DNA of 64,000 bases, taken from NCBI RefSeq assembly GCF_036884655.1, contig NC_088345.1, positions 35,575,001 through 35,639,000 on the forward strand. The letters run 5' to 3'. The DNA is from Musa acuminata AAA Group. Lineage: Eukaryota; Streptophyta; Magnoliopsida; Zingiberales; Musaceae. Shown one piece after another: positions 1 to 10,980 of this stretch. Below the pieces are notes generated by a model. The model was not told where the DNA came from and searched no databases. It was given only the letters and a program-made list of their open reading frames with translations. The position numbers and the translations under genes are program-made. Numbering within the stretch: position 1 is the stretch's first letter; each line of letters starts with the position of its first letter.

Positions 1-1630
1 ACTAACTCAATCTAGACACACAATTATTGGTTCATCCGGCATTTCATCCGATCCTTCGATGCATTATCCTCTCTTTCAGCGTATTGCCCAATCAGCATGT
101 TAAGTCCCATAACTTCTGATCTCCTTAGCGTAATATCCGATCCTTCGGACCGATGCCCGAACTTATGGCACGAAGTGTTGAATCTCGGATTTTGATGATG
201 AAATCAATTGATGGGTTAATTGATCTAATCCATATTATTAAGTCAAGTGTGCAAGATTAACTACGATAGCTTGAAGACAAAGTAAGCCTACCAGAGTCAA
301 GTTCGATGGGTGTTCGAGAGTCTGCCGAAAGTCCAAAGATTCGTCAGAGATGCTGTCGGAACCAACCGAGAAGAAATCGGGGACTAGTCGAAGTTTTCGG
401 AAGTCCACTGAAGAGATCGTCGGAGGTTCACGGAGATCATCGAGAAGGCTCAGCTACTCGCTGAACTCGCCACAAGGGTGCGTAGTTTGAACTCGTCGAG
501 TCCGCCGGAAGAAATCCGAGGGTGTAACGGAAGTCCGTTGGAAGATCACCGAAAAGCTCGCTAGAAGGAGACTCGACGTTTACTGGTTGAAAACTTACTT
601 AGGACTATGTTTTCAGTTGTGTAGTTTGCATGTAATTAGGTTTAGGATTAAGGGATAATCCTATATCTTGGTTAGGGGCCAATTGGGCCCGAATATGACT
701 TGGTTTGGGTCAGATCTGAAGCCCAACCAGTGACACATAAGGTTGGGCGGTGAAACCACTGGACTGGGCGGTGGCACCGCCCAAAACCCAAAGGATCAGG
801 CGGTGGTACCGTCGAACTGGGCGGTGGCACCACCCAGCACCCGAGAGGTCCGACGATGGCACCGCCAGTACACTGTCAGTGTCAAACACTGACAGGTGGT
901 GGCACCGCCACTAATAGGTGGTGGCACCGCCATCATCGGGAACCCAAGAAAATTCAAAATTTGGAGCCCAAATTTGAATCCTCTTGGGGTCTATAAATAC
1001 CCATGAATTCTCAGCAGAGAACACAACTTTTTGAGAAGCAATAGATTGAGATAAAAGCCTTAGCAAAGTCTTTAGCAAGCCTTGTTTTCAATTGCTTGAT
1101 TGTTCACCTCCTTTCTTTTCGTTGAAAATTTGTAAGAGTGTGAACCACTTGTAAAAGGCTGTAAGAGGGGTATTTGTCCTTCCCCTTCAAAGTGATTTGC
1201 TAGTGGAAGTTGGGAGTCTCATCAAAGAAGGCTTCGTAAGTGGATGTAGGTCATTTGATTGAACCACTTTAAATTAGTGTGTTCCTTGAATGTGTGAGTA
1301 CTTACCTTTCTGAAATTGTTATTTACACTACAACAAGCTTTGATTTTCATCTTCTCACTTTACTCAAGTTACTATCGAATCGAAATCTCCTCGCATTTAC
1401 GAATTCGTTTTCAAACTTACAAGTTTTAATCCGCTACACTAATTCACCCCCCCCCCCCCCCCCCCCCCCCTTTTAGTGCCGCTCTGATCATTACACGAAG
1501 TCCTTCTAGCTCAACATCTAATTCTTCCTACTTTAATCGAATTGTCTTTCATTGATCGAGTTTAGTCTTACGTCACTCAAACATATATTATATCATAATT
1601 TTATCAATTAATATAATTATCAAAATACTA
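1..1630 (-). repeat. Decayed SIRE-type LTR, window-edge fragment, interrupted by a solo LTR
   Basis: Bases 1-175 and 1496-1630 together match, in the same order, the distal part of the minus-strand SIRE LTR at about 4740-5092 (for example 'gcccaatc', 'ccgatgcccga', 'gatcgagt', 'cactcaaa'). Many substitutions make it much older than the other LTRs. The solo LTR at 176-1495 split it. The left part lies outside the window. The boundary near 1630 is approximate because the terminal bases have diverged. Confidence 0.7.
176..1495 (+). mobile_element. Solo LTR of a SIRE/Maximus-like Copia element
   Basis: The 1320-bp unit starts TGTTGAATCTCGG and ends in TTACA. It is flanked by the direct repeat cgaag at 171-175 and 1496-1500, a perfect 5-bp target-site duplication. 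A TATA-like box (tataaata) lies at 992-999. Upstream of it, at about 740-940, is a GC-rich patch of repeated ggtggcaccgcc motifs. A run of 24 C residues at 1447-1470 sits between CACTAA and TTAGTG near the 3' end. There is no internal region, so LTR-LTR recombination removed it. Confidence 0.9.
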
Positions 1631-2263
1631 GAAGTCATCTTCTTCTGTAACTCTTTTCTTGTAGAGGTTTTCAAAATACTAGAAGATCCTTCAATTTGCT
1701 TCTCTAACTCAGGATAATTTACCAAGAAAAAGTTTAATGATTGAAGTTGTGTAGATAACTGCTTTCCTAATTTACTTCTAATTTTGATATTGATTAAGTT
1801 ATTATTTTATTGAAACTATCCATCTCTAGAAAATTAAATATTTCATTGGAAAGAGGATTCCTTATAATAAGTAGCCAATACTCAAGTAATATTAGAAATT
1901 AATAGTACCAAACTATAAAGATGTAATTATTTAATATTATATATTTTTTATTGTTATAGTAAATAATTCACGATACACTAAACGATAGGAATGCAACTAA
2001 CACTTCAACGACACTACCAAGGACCAATGCTTCAGTCACATTGCCAAAGACGATGTTGAGGCTTTAACAATACTGGAATATTTCATCAATACTATGATAA
2101 GTCATATCGCGATTCAATAAGGCTATAAAAAGCTAAATAACAACACAATGATGAATCATCAAGGTTCCACGAAGCTCAATGCTCAACTAACGGTTATGGC
2201 AACAATAAACAATAAGAAGGTCGACGTCCTTTTATCGCAAAGGCAATGGCCACCTCATACCCC
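1631..2263. other. AT-rich intergenic stretch, no gene seen
   Basis: No long ORF, RNA gene or recognisable transposon domain was found. Composition is AT-rich up to about 2000 and more mixed afterwards. Confidence 0.5.
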
Positions 2264-2558
2264 GTTGGTGACAACAACCACGACCCCACTTCTCCTCTCC
2301 AACAATGCTTTCTTCATAGGAAGCTAATTGTGATGACAGCACCAGCAAGACCTTCTTCCTCTCTTCTCCGACGATGTCCACCAACTGCCACTTTAGATGA
2401 CTAGGGCTCACACTATCCCCATCTGGTGTTAGTGATAGCGACAAAGCCCATGATGTTTTCGACCATCATTTCAACAAGAAGATTTGCAACAGTGACCTTC
2501 CTTCATGTTATTATTGCATTGGTAGAATTGGTAGACTGAAGATAGTAGGGTGATACCA
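2264..2558. repeat. Repeat R, copy 1 (about 300 bp, unclassified)
   Basis: This stretch aligns along its length with 30737-31023 (shared blocks include 'ggtgacaacaacca', 'ctccaacaatgctttctt', 'ggaagctaattgtgatgaca', 'ttattattgcattggt', 'gaagatagtagggtgat'). The similarity stops exactly where the family B LTR begins at 2560. The second copy ends in a run of A. It is not recognised as a known gene or transposon. The copies are in the same orientation, about 28.5 kb apart, and bracket the nested cluster. Confidence 0.75.
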
Positions 2559-3508
2559 CTGTTGGGAAATCTCGGGGGGCGACATCAGATGCACAACGAA
2601 AGAACAAGAAAATAAAATCACTGATTCCCAAAGAGATGTTCGTCGTCGTGCGAAGATTGGTACGCAAACTTCGTGAAACTGAAAAACTACGTATAGAGTA
2701 GATTGTGTTACCTAGGGAGATCGTATATCCCTGTTTCCTTGCAGATCTTTATGATAGGGTGAAGGAGGTCAAGTGTCCTCCTTTCTAGCGGTGATCCACA
2801 CAGCAGGGCTACGACGACACTCCTCAAAACTCCAAGCCTGCTTTGAGGTGGAGAGGGGAAGGAGAATAGGAGAGGCAAGCAAAGGCTCTAGCCTATGAGG
2901 CTCTGAATCCCTCCTATTTATAGAGGTCCCCTGTCAAACCCTAATGGATCCTCCCCTAGTGGGTATTGGATCTGCATCCAATAACCCAAGCCTTTTATAT
3001 TAGTGGATCTCTATCTAGTAATCTCTCATGGGCTCTTATTGGATCTCGTCCATGGGATCCAATAATTCAGGGGCTTATTGGATATCCAATAAGATAAGGG
3101 CTTATTGGCCGTGAGTCATACTTGTCAGAACTCCTTCTAACTCAATAAATTATTATCTCTGTAATAATTCACTCGACTCATCGACTACGGACGTACTAGG
3201 CCACTACGTCATAGTCCACATACGATACAGGGGAATCCAATCCATTGGACCTATCTGTCGTCAGTTACAATATACCTATAGTCCCTCATCCATCTAATAT
3301 CCCAGAGACCGTATATCGAGCATGGTGCTGTCAGACCCATACGGTTTCTACTCGAGTCTCGCTCTAATCAGATTTTCCTGGATAACTCTTTTTCTCTCAA
3401 CCCGAATGACCTTGGCTAGGGATTTGTCTGAGCAAGAACACATGGGATATTCCTCTCATGACGTCGAGAGTGGATTATCATCTATCGACACTCAATAGCC
3501 CTCGTAAG

Positions 3509-5092
3509 TGTTAGGATCGGAGCAGCACTAAGAGGGGGGGGGGGGGGGTGAATTAGTGCAGCGGATTAAAACTTCGGTTTTAGAAAATCTTTCGTACGAT
3601 AAGAACGGAACTTGAAAAGCTTAGTCTTGAAAGCGTATTCTTAAATATGCGCAGCAAAAGTAATAAGGAACTAAAGCATATAAGAAGGTTTGCAATAATG
3701 TAAATAGCAATAATGAAATGCAAACCAAGGATCACGCCGATTTTAGAGTGGTTCGGTCAAATGACCTACTCCACTTGCGAGGCCCCTCTTCGATGAGGCT
3801 CCCACCTTCCACTAGCAAGTCTCTTGAAATGGAAGGGTAAATACCCCTCTTACAACTCTTTACAAGCGGTTCACTCTCTTACAGATTTTCGAGAAGAGAT
3901 GAGGTGAACACTAGCAAATTGAAAAGAAGACAAGCTAACACTTTTCTAAGACCCTTCTCTCAAACTCTTGCTGCTCAAAAAGTTGTATTCTCAGCTGAGA
4001 ATAGAGGGGTATTTATAGGCCCCAAGAGGATTCAAATTTGGGCTCCAAAATTTGAATTCTCGTTGGGTTCCCGATGCTGGCGGTGCCACCGCCTGTCAGT
4101 GGCGGTGCCACCGCCTGGCTCTCGGACACTGGGCGGTGCCACCGTCCAGCCCAGGCGGTGCCACCGCCTATAGTGTTTTCAGTCCGTCTACAGTGTTTTC
4201 AGCCTACTTAGTTTGGCTTCAATCTTGGCCCAAACTAATCCGAACTCGGGCCCAATTGGCCCCTACTTAGGTTATAGGATTAATACCTAATCCTAACCCT
4301 AATTAACATGCTAACTACGAATTTAAAGACATTTTCTAAGCTATTACAAAGTTCGTAAGTCAAGACTTCTTCCGGCGAGCTTCCGACGAACTTCCGACGG
4401 TCTTCCGATAAACTCTCGGGAACCATTCTGCGGACTCCCGGCAAGCTCCTAGACTTCACGATTTAATCTTGGCGAGTTCCAACGAGCTTCTTCGGCAAGC
4501 TCCGATCTTTCTCGGCGAGCTCCGCGAACTTCCAACGAACCTTCCGGCGAGCTTCCGAAAATCCCTTCGGCAAGCTCCCTACTCATTCTCGGCTAGTTCC
4601 GACAGCATTCCCGACGAACCTTCGGACTTCCGTCGAACTCTTGAACTCCCAACGAATCCTTCGTGCTTGACTCCGCACTTTGTTTCGCTTTATGTCTTCA
4701 TCGTTATCGTAGTTAATCCTGCACAGCAAGCCAAAACTCTACTCCGATCTAGACAGTTATTACAACGCGAATCGACATTACGTTGCCCGGCATGTCATTG
4801 GTTGGCGCTTCGTCCGATTCTTCAGCGCATCGTCCTCTCTTGCGACTTGTTGCCCAATCGGTGTTTGACCTCCGCAACCCCGATATCCTTGGTGCAATTC
4901 CGCTCTTGGCCCGATGCCCGACGTCCGAAGCCTTCTGCCATCCAATATCCTAACGTGATCTCCTCCGGCGCAACGTCAATTCCTCTTGCGTTAACTGTCT
5001 AATCCTGATCGAGTAGACCTGCATCACTCAAAATGCAGTTAAACATCTAAACACAATCAATTAGTTTTATCATCAAAATCCGAGATTCAACA
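3509..5092 (-). repeat. 3' LTR of SIRE element 1
   Basis: It runs from TGTTAGGATCGG to GATTCAACA on the plus strand (1584 bp). A minus-strand TATA-like box (read tataaata) lies near 4010-4017. A 15-G run lies at 3534-3548 inside the GCACTAA/TTAGTGC inverted repeat. Compared with the other LTR it has about 53 extra bases in the GC-rich ggtgccaccgcc patch (4075-4172), either a local duplication here or a loss there. Confidence 0.9.
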
Positions 5093-5110
5093 ATCTCCCC
5101 CTTTTTTATG
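5093..5110 (-). other. Polypurine tract of SIRE element 1
   Basis: Read on the minus strand, this is an A-rich then G5 tract (AAAAAGGGGGAGAT) directly next to the 3' LTR. That is the standard plus-strand priming site of Copia elements. The same tract occurs at the other SIRE 3' LTRs (22111 and 58250). Confidence 0.85.
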
Positions 5111-7892
5111 ATGACAACTAATTGATGACTAACGGAGTTAACCTTAACTCCCCGGAGTTTAACCAAACTCCCCCTATCAATATGCCATTGATAGAACACT
5201 TGGATTATCCCAAATCCAAGTAACATTTATCATATGTTATGAAAAACATTTAAACCATCATGCAAATATATATAAAATATTCAATTCAATGCATGAAGTC
5301 ATCAATATACTTCTCCCCCTATGTCATCAACAAAAAGGAGAAGTACCTACTCTTATGTGTTTAGAAATAAAAAGTTCCATACATTGCATGAAACACATAG
5401 TATCAAATTTTATCATCATGCAATCTAGCAATTAAAGATGTGTAAGTTTAGCATGTTTGCTTTTCTTGAGATAACAACTAATTGCTTCTCTTTAGACTAC
5501 AAGCTAGCAATTTTCATGATATGCAAGTTGCATATTTTTGCTTCCTTTACAATGTTTGAGCAAGCAATTTTGCTTCCGTAACAAGTTAGCATGTTTTGTA
5601 TTATACAAGCTAGCAAATACAAGATAGCTTTCTTGTAGAAGTGTGTAAGCTATTGATTCTTGCTTCCTTTTGTAATGTGTAGGTTGCAAGTCTTGCTTCT
5701 TGAGATAGACAAGATAGTGATGTTCAAGAAGACAACTTTTGCTTCTTGAAATAAGCAAGTTAGCAATCTTTGCTACTTAAGATAGGCAAGCTAGCAATCA
5801 AGTTTTTGCATCTTCTTGACTTGTGCAAACTAGCTATCTCCCCCTTTGTCATTGTCAAAAAGAAGGAAAGACCTTTTACATCAATTATGACAAAGGTAAG
5901 TATTAATCTTATTTGTGCATCATTATATATTCAAATTAAAACATACACAATTTCAATAACCTTATTTTTCATGCACGATACCGAAAAATAAATCAATCAT
6001 CATTAATAAGCATATCATACATGATACTCAAACATTAAAATTTTTAAGCATTTATCAACATGTTGATCATGATACCAAATACTCATCATTTAAAGCATTC
6101 ATGATACACATCATGCGCAATAAATACATCATGTACATCATTATCATAAGTATTACATACATCATTTTAACTTTATGAATATTTCATCATTGCATGCATC
6201 ATGCCAAAAACATTTCAAGCCAAGCAAGCCATAAATACAAAGAAATCATATCTTAAAAGAATTCAATATGAAAATTCAACAAGAATCACATGATACAATC
6301 GCAAAGCATGATATCATTGTGTGATATATGATGAAATGATAATTTATCATATCAATGAAAGATATCAATCGTGAAACATGAAATGATAATAGTCTCAAAA
6401 TTTTCAATTTGCGATACATGTGATACATTGCGATACACTAAAAAATTTAATGCGATGCTTCTAAGGATATCAACCTATTTTTGATACAAAGCATGGCTAG
6501 AGCAATTATATTGTAAGGCAAGATCTTTCTTCTCTTTTTGAGAAGTGCAAGCTTGCAAGTTTTACTTAGCATGCTTGGAAGTTTACTTTCATTTTCAATG
6601 CACAAGCTAGCAAAACCTTCTCCCCCTTTATCAAAGTAAAAAAGAAAGGGAGGACTCAATGGCTAAATATTTCAACCGTTCGACAAGCCAAATATACAAA
6701 GAATTCATGAAAGATATCAATGAGGATCAATTCATGAATACCAAAGATATGATTCACGATTCAAAAATTGTTCTTAACAAGTTCATGATTCGGTTGAAAC
6801 AGAGTTTCATTCAATTTAATTCATTAACTCAAAAAAAAAAATCATAATCAAATTATCATTTTTGAGATTCATAACATGAATAACGTTATTACCATTTCAT
6901 CAAAATCAATTTCGAGATTCACACAATATCATGAAATCATTAATCTCGCTAAGATGGGAAAAACATTTTCTTTTTAAGTGATTCTTTAACACATCATCAA
7001 AATCTCATTCATAATTCAAGTGATTTACAAGATATCATAAATGAATTTATCACTTGTATTTCATCAAAAATCGAGAACTTTAGAGATAGAAAATGATTGA
7101 AGCATTTAACAAGATTGAAGCATGATTCATATTTAAAATGTATCTAATGTCGTAAATACGAATCAAGCATTTGTCAAATTTGAAATTATCCTCAAAATTA
7201 CATTCAATAAATTTATATATGACAAGCATAGATTTATTGAAAAATCAATAACATAGAGGATTGTATTTCATTTTTATAAATTTCTATTCATGTGTTTTGC
7301 TTCTTATAAGCATGCCTTTGCTTTAAAAAGAAATGTCAACATTCAAAATAGAAAGGCAAATTTTTTCATAAAGATTTATTAAGTCGAATCGCATTAAGCA
7401 TGTGGTGTTTTCCAAAAGATTTGATTCAAGATATTCACATAATTCATGAAATGAGTTCATTAATTTCAATAGGATAGAGAATCCATTTTCATGTCATGCA
7501 ATTGATTTCATATGAGCATATTTAAAATTTTCATGTAAAACCTATGCATCATGTTGAGAGAAAAATCATCGTTATGTTTGCTTCTATCTATTAATCACAT
7601 TTGGTGTGTAAGCATTATCACCATCAAGGCATCATTCCAAAACATAGGGTATCATCATTTTAAATTCTCATGCATAATATCAAAATACACAATCATAGAT
7701 TAATCCTATTAAACATAGTCATGCAAATTAATTTTATGTCAAAACCATACATCAAAATCCAATACGAAAATCATAAACATTCATGGAATTTTGTATTTTC
7801 ACAAATTAAGCAATCATCATTCATAATTTTTAATTTTTCAAAAATACTAGAAAGAAAAGCATAAAAAAAATCCTACTAACTAAGTTAAGCAC
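5111..7892 (-). other. AT-rich internal region of SIRE element 1
   Basis: No coding domain is visible. From about 5440 to 5830 there is a degenerate short-period repeat built from 'aagctagcaa' and 'ttgcttctt' words. Elsewhere 'atcat'/'atgat' words are frequent. The part next to the polypurine tract resembles the 3' non-coding regions of the two larger SIRE elements (22111-23000 and 57480-58250), so it is element sequence and not host DNA. Confidence 0.6.
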
Positions 7893-8837
7893 TCATGTAA
7901 TTTCAAAATAATTCAAGAGAGTTGAGTTACTTACCTTGTAGTCGAAGCTCGTCAAAGCCCAATTCGCCGTTTCACCTTTGAAAGTTTTTGATTCATCCTT
8001 GGTTGCCTTCCTCTTCTTTGGCCTCTTCCTCCGTTCAAGTTCATTATTTGTTTTAGATTTTTGTTTAATGAACTTATTAAGAGTTAATGTTCGAAGTTCA
8101 AGTTCATCAATGTCCTCATCACTTGAGTCATCGCTCAAGTGGTATTCATTTGTCCGGAGTTCCAAATCCTTCCTGTTCTTTGGAAGGTGGTTCAAGTGTT
8201 CATTGTGTTCATCGTGTGCATTACGCACCATTTCATATGTCATCAATGAGCCGATAAGTTCTTCAAGTGGAAAAATATTTAAATCTTTTGTTTCTTGTAT
8301 TGCGGTTATTTTATAATCCCACCTTTTTGGAAGGGATCTTAAGATCTTGCTTACGAGATCAAAATTTGAAAAACATTTACCAAGAACTCTTAGATTATTG
8401 ACGACATCCGTGAAACGGGTGTACATGTCGCCTATAGTCTCACTTGGTTGCATTTGAAAAAGCTCAAAATCATGCAATAAAATGTTAACTTTCGAGTCTT
8501 TGACTCTACTAGTTCCCTCGTGCGTGATTTCAAGTGTTCGCCAAATATCAAAAGCCGTTTCGCACGTAGAAATTCAATTGAACTCATTTTTGTCTAAAGA
8601 GCAAAATAAGGCATTCATAGCCTTTGCGTTTAAAAAAAAATACTTCTTCTCCAAAACCGACCATTCGTTCATCGGTTTAGAGGGAAGTTGAAAATCATTT
8701 TCAACAATATTCCATAAATCCAAATTCATAGAAATCAAGAAAACTCTCATTCGAGTTTTCCAATAAGTGTAGTCCAATCCGTTAAACAACGGTGGACGAA
8801 AAACCGATAAGCCCTCTTGAAAGCCAGAAAGAGCCAT
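7893..8837 (-). pseudogene. Gag of SIRE element 1, one in-frame stop, zinc-knuckle region lost
   Basis: Capsid-type Gag of a Copia element (UBN2/DUF4219 type) that would form the particle around element RNA. It begins MALSGFQEGLSVFRPPLFNG at 8837 and contains the family motif DYTYWKTRM, followed by the region ending ETIGDMYTRFTDVVN. A TGA at 8574-8576 interrupts the frame where the intact copies read an arginine codon in EFNRVST, consistent with CGA to TGA. The same frame then continues to 7893. The CCHC knuckle present in intact copies (CYECKKPGHYKSDC) is missing, and the last 50 or so residues are unrelated. Intact homologues are 526-527 residues; this one is about 314. Confidence 0.85.
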
Positions 8838-8873
8838 TTCTCAAGGGTGTAAATCCGAAATGAGAAATACCGG

Positions 8874-8885
8874 GCTCTGATACCA
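8874..8885 (-). other. Primer-binding site of SIRE element 1
   Basis: The minus strand reads TGGTATCAGAGC two bases inside the 5' LTR. It is complementary to the 3' end of plant initiator methionine tRNA and is the usual minus-strand primer site of plant Copia elements. Confidence 0.9.
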
Positions 8886-8887
8886 AT

Positions 8888-10416
8888 TGTTAGGATCGGA
8901 GCAGCACTAAGAGGGGGGGGGGGGTGAATTAGTGCAGCGGATTAAAACTTCGGTTTTAGAAAATCTTTCGTACGATAAGAACGGAACTTGAAAAGCTTAG
9001 TCTTGAAAGCGTATTCTTAAATATGCACAGCAAAAGTAATAAGGAACTAAAGCATATAAGAAGGTTTGCAATAATGTAAATAGCAATAATGAAATGCAAA
9101 CTAAGGATCACGCCGATTTTAGAGTGGTTCGGTCAAATGACCTACTCCACTTGCGAGGCCCCTCTTCGATGAGGCTCCCACCTTCCACTAGCAAGTCTCT
9201 TGAAATGGAAGGGTAAATACCCCTCTTACAACTCTTTACAAGCGGTTCACTCTCTTACAGATTTTCGAGAAGAGATGAGGTGAACACTAGCAAATTGATA
9301 AAGAAGACAAGCTAACACTTTTCTAAGACCCTTCTCTCAAACTCTTGCTGCTCAAAAAGTTGTATTCTCAGCTGAGAATAGAGGGGTATTTATAGGCCCC
9401 AAGAGGATTCAAATTTGGGCTCCAAAATTTGAATTCTCGTTGGGTTCCCGATGCTGGCGGTGCCACCGCTTGTCAGTGGCGGTGCCACCGCCTATAGTGT
9501 TTTCAGCCCGTCTACAGTGTTTTCAGCCTACTTAGTTTGGCTTCAATCTTGGCCCAAACTAATCCGAACTCGGGCCCAATTGGCCCCTACTTAGGTTATA
9601 GGATTAATACCTAATCCTAACCCTAATTAACATGCTAACTACGAATTTAAAGACATTTTCTAAGCTATTACAAAGTTCGTAAGTCAAGACTTCTTCCGGC
9701 GAGCTTCCGACGAACTTCCGACGGTCTTCCGATAAACTCTCGGGAACCATTCTGCGGACTCCCGGCAAGCTCCTAGACTTCACGATTTGATCTTGGCGAG
9801 TTCCAACGAGCTTCTTCGGCAAGCTCCGATCTTTCTCGGCGAGCTCCGCGAACTTCCAACGAACCTTCCGGCGAGCTTCCGAAAATCCCTTCGGCAAGCT
9901 CCCTACTCATTCTCGGCTAGTTCCGACAGCATTCCCGACGAACCTTCGGACTTCCGTCGAACTCTTGAACTCCCAACGAATCCTTCGTGCTTGACTCCGC
10001 ACTTTGTTTCGCTTTATGTCTTCATCGTTATCGTAGTTAATCCTGCACAGCAAGCCAAAACTCTACTCCGATCTAGACAGTTATTACAACGCGAATCGAC
10101 ATTACGTTGCCCGGCATGTCATTGGTTGGCGCTTCGTCCGATTCTTCAGCGCATCGTCCTCTCTTGCGACTTGTTGCCCAATCGGCGGTTGACCTCCGCA
10201 ACCCCAATATCCTTGGTGCAATTCCGCTCTTGGCCCGATGCCCTACATCCGAAGCCTTCTGCCATCCAATATCCTAATGTGATCTCCTCCGGCGCAACAT
10301 CAATTCCTCTTGTGTTAACTGTCTAATCCTGATCGAGTAGACCTGCATCACTCAAAATGCAGTTAAACATCTAAACACAATCAATTAGTTTCATCATCAA
10401 AATCCGAGATTCAACA
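8888..10416 (-). repeat. 5' LTR of SIRE element 1
   Basis: 1529 bp, ends TGTTAGG...TTCAACA on the plus strand. It matches 3509-5092 except for scattered, mostly C/T and G/A differences, the length of the G run (12 at 8913-8924) and the roughly 53-bp deletion in the GC-rich patch at 9455-9495. A target-site duplication follows at 10417. Confidence 0.9.
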
Positions 10417-10980
10417 GTAAGGTCGACTACCACTCCCAATGACCATTGTACTAGATCTGGGATAGCCAAACCTATAAGTCTGGTATCAAACAGTGAAGCA
10501 CTAGTACAGGACGTCCTTGGTGTCTCAAGTCTAAGGACCAGATATACCACTAGGACTATGGAATCGATGTCTAACAATAAGGCATCATCAACCATCCAGC
10601 ATTCCGTAAGCGGATCAATCAGTGAACTCATTCTCCAATGAGCACATGTATTGTATCCCTAGTGTCCCTACATGAGCAGCACACCAGTCTGTCCGGTTAT
10701 CACGATGTCCCTCTCGAGTAACCTATGATCGGGATTATTTAGGATATGTGTTTAAAGGTGAATCGTTCTCATTTTCATGATCTCATCACGATCCGATTCT
10801 CATTCCACAAATCCAAGGACATCATAATATATATGTGCATATTTGCAATAGTTATAAAGTGATATATGCCAAAATATAATAAGCAAAACGATTCTGTATC
10901 AAGTCACACATGTCATCACTCACATGATTGGCTTGCTGGGCACCTATGATTAGCAGCTAAATGACCAAACGACCCATGCA

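Larger units (their letters stand above)
3509..10416 (-). mobile_element. SIRE-like Copia retrotransposon 1, gag-only, non-autonomous
   Basis: The 6908-bp element is bounded by the target-site duplication gtaag (3504-3508 and 10417-10421). It lies in a family B LTR. LTRs are at 3509-5092 and 8888-10416, with primer site and polypurine tract in the expected places. Only a gag pseudogene is recognisable. There is no protease, integrase, reverse transcriptase or RNase H in either strand. About 2.8 kb of AT-rich sequence lies between the polypurine tract and gag. By eye the LTRs differ by roughly fifteen substitutions and one 50-odd-bp indel. Confidence 0.9.
2560..10955 (-). mobile_element. Copia family B LTR, copy B1, split by a SIRE insertion
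   Basis: Bases 2560-3508 plus 10422-10955 form about 1483 bp that matches the family B LTRs at 17442-18933 and 60901-62393 throughout. In element orientation it runs TGCTAATCATAGG...CCCAACA. The two halves join cleanly at 'ctcgtaag|gtcgac', as seen uninterrupted at 18350. The flanks do not form a target-site duplication: accac (2555-2559) versus gctaa (10956-10960). The left flank is repeat R and the right flank is the Gypsy protease region. No family B internal sequence is attached. It is probably the product of recombination between two elements, not of a simple solo-LTR event. Confidence 0.8.

Noticed and set aside
1447..1470. Poly-C and poly-G runs as pure assembly artefacts
   Set aside because: Exact lengths may be unreliable, but runs occur at the same LTR position in all SIRE copies and within a conserved stem, so the tract itself is real.
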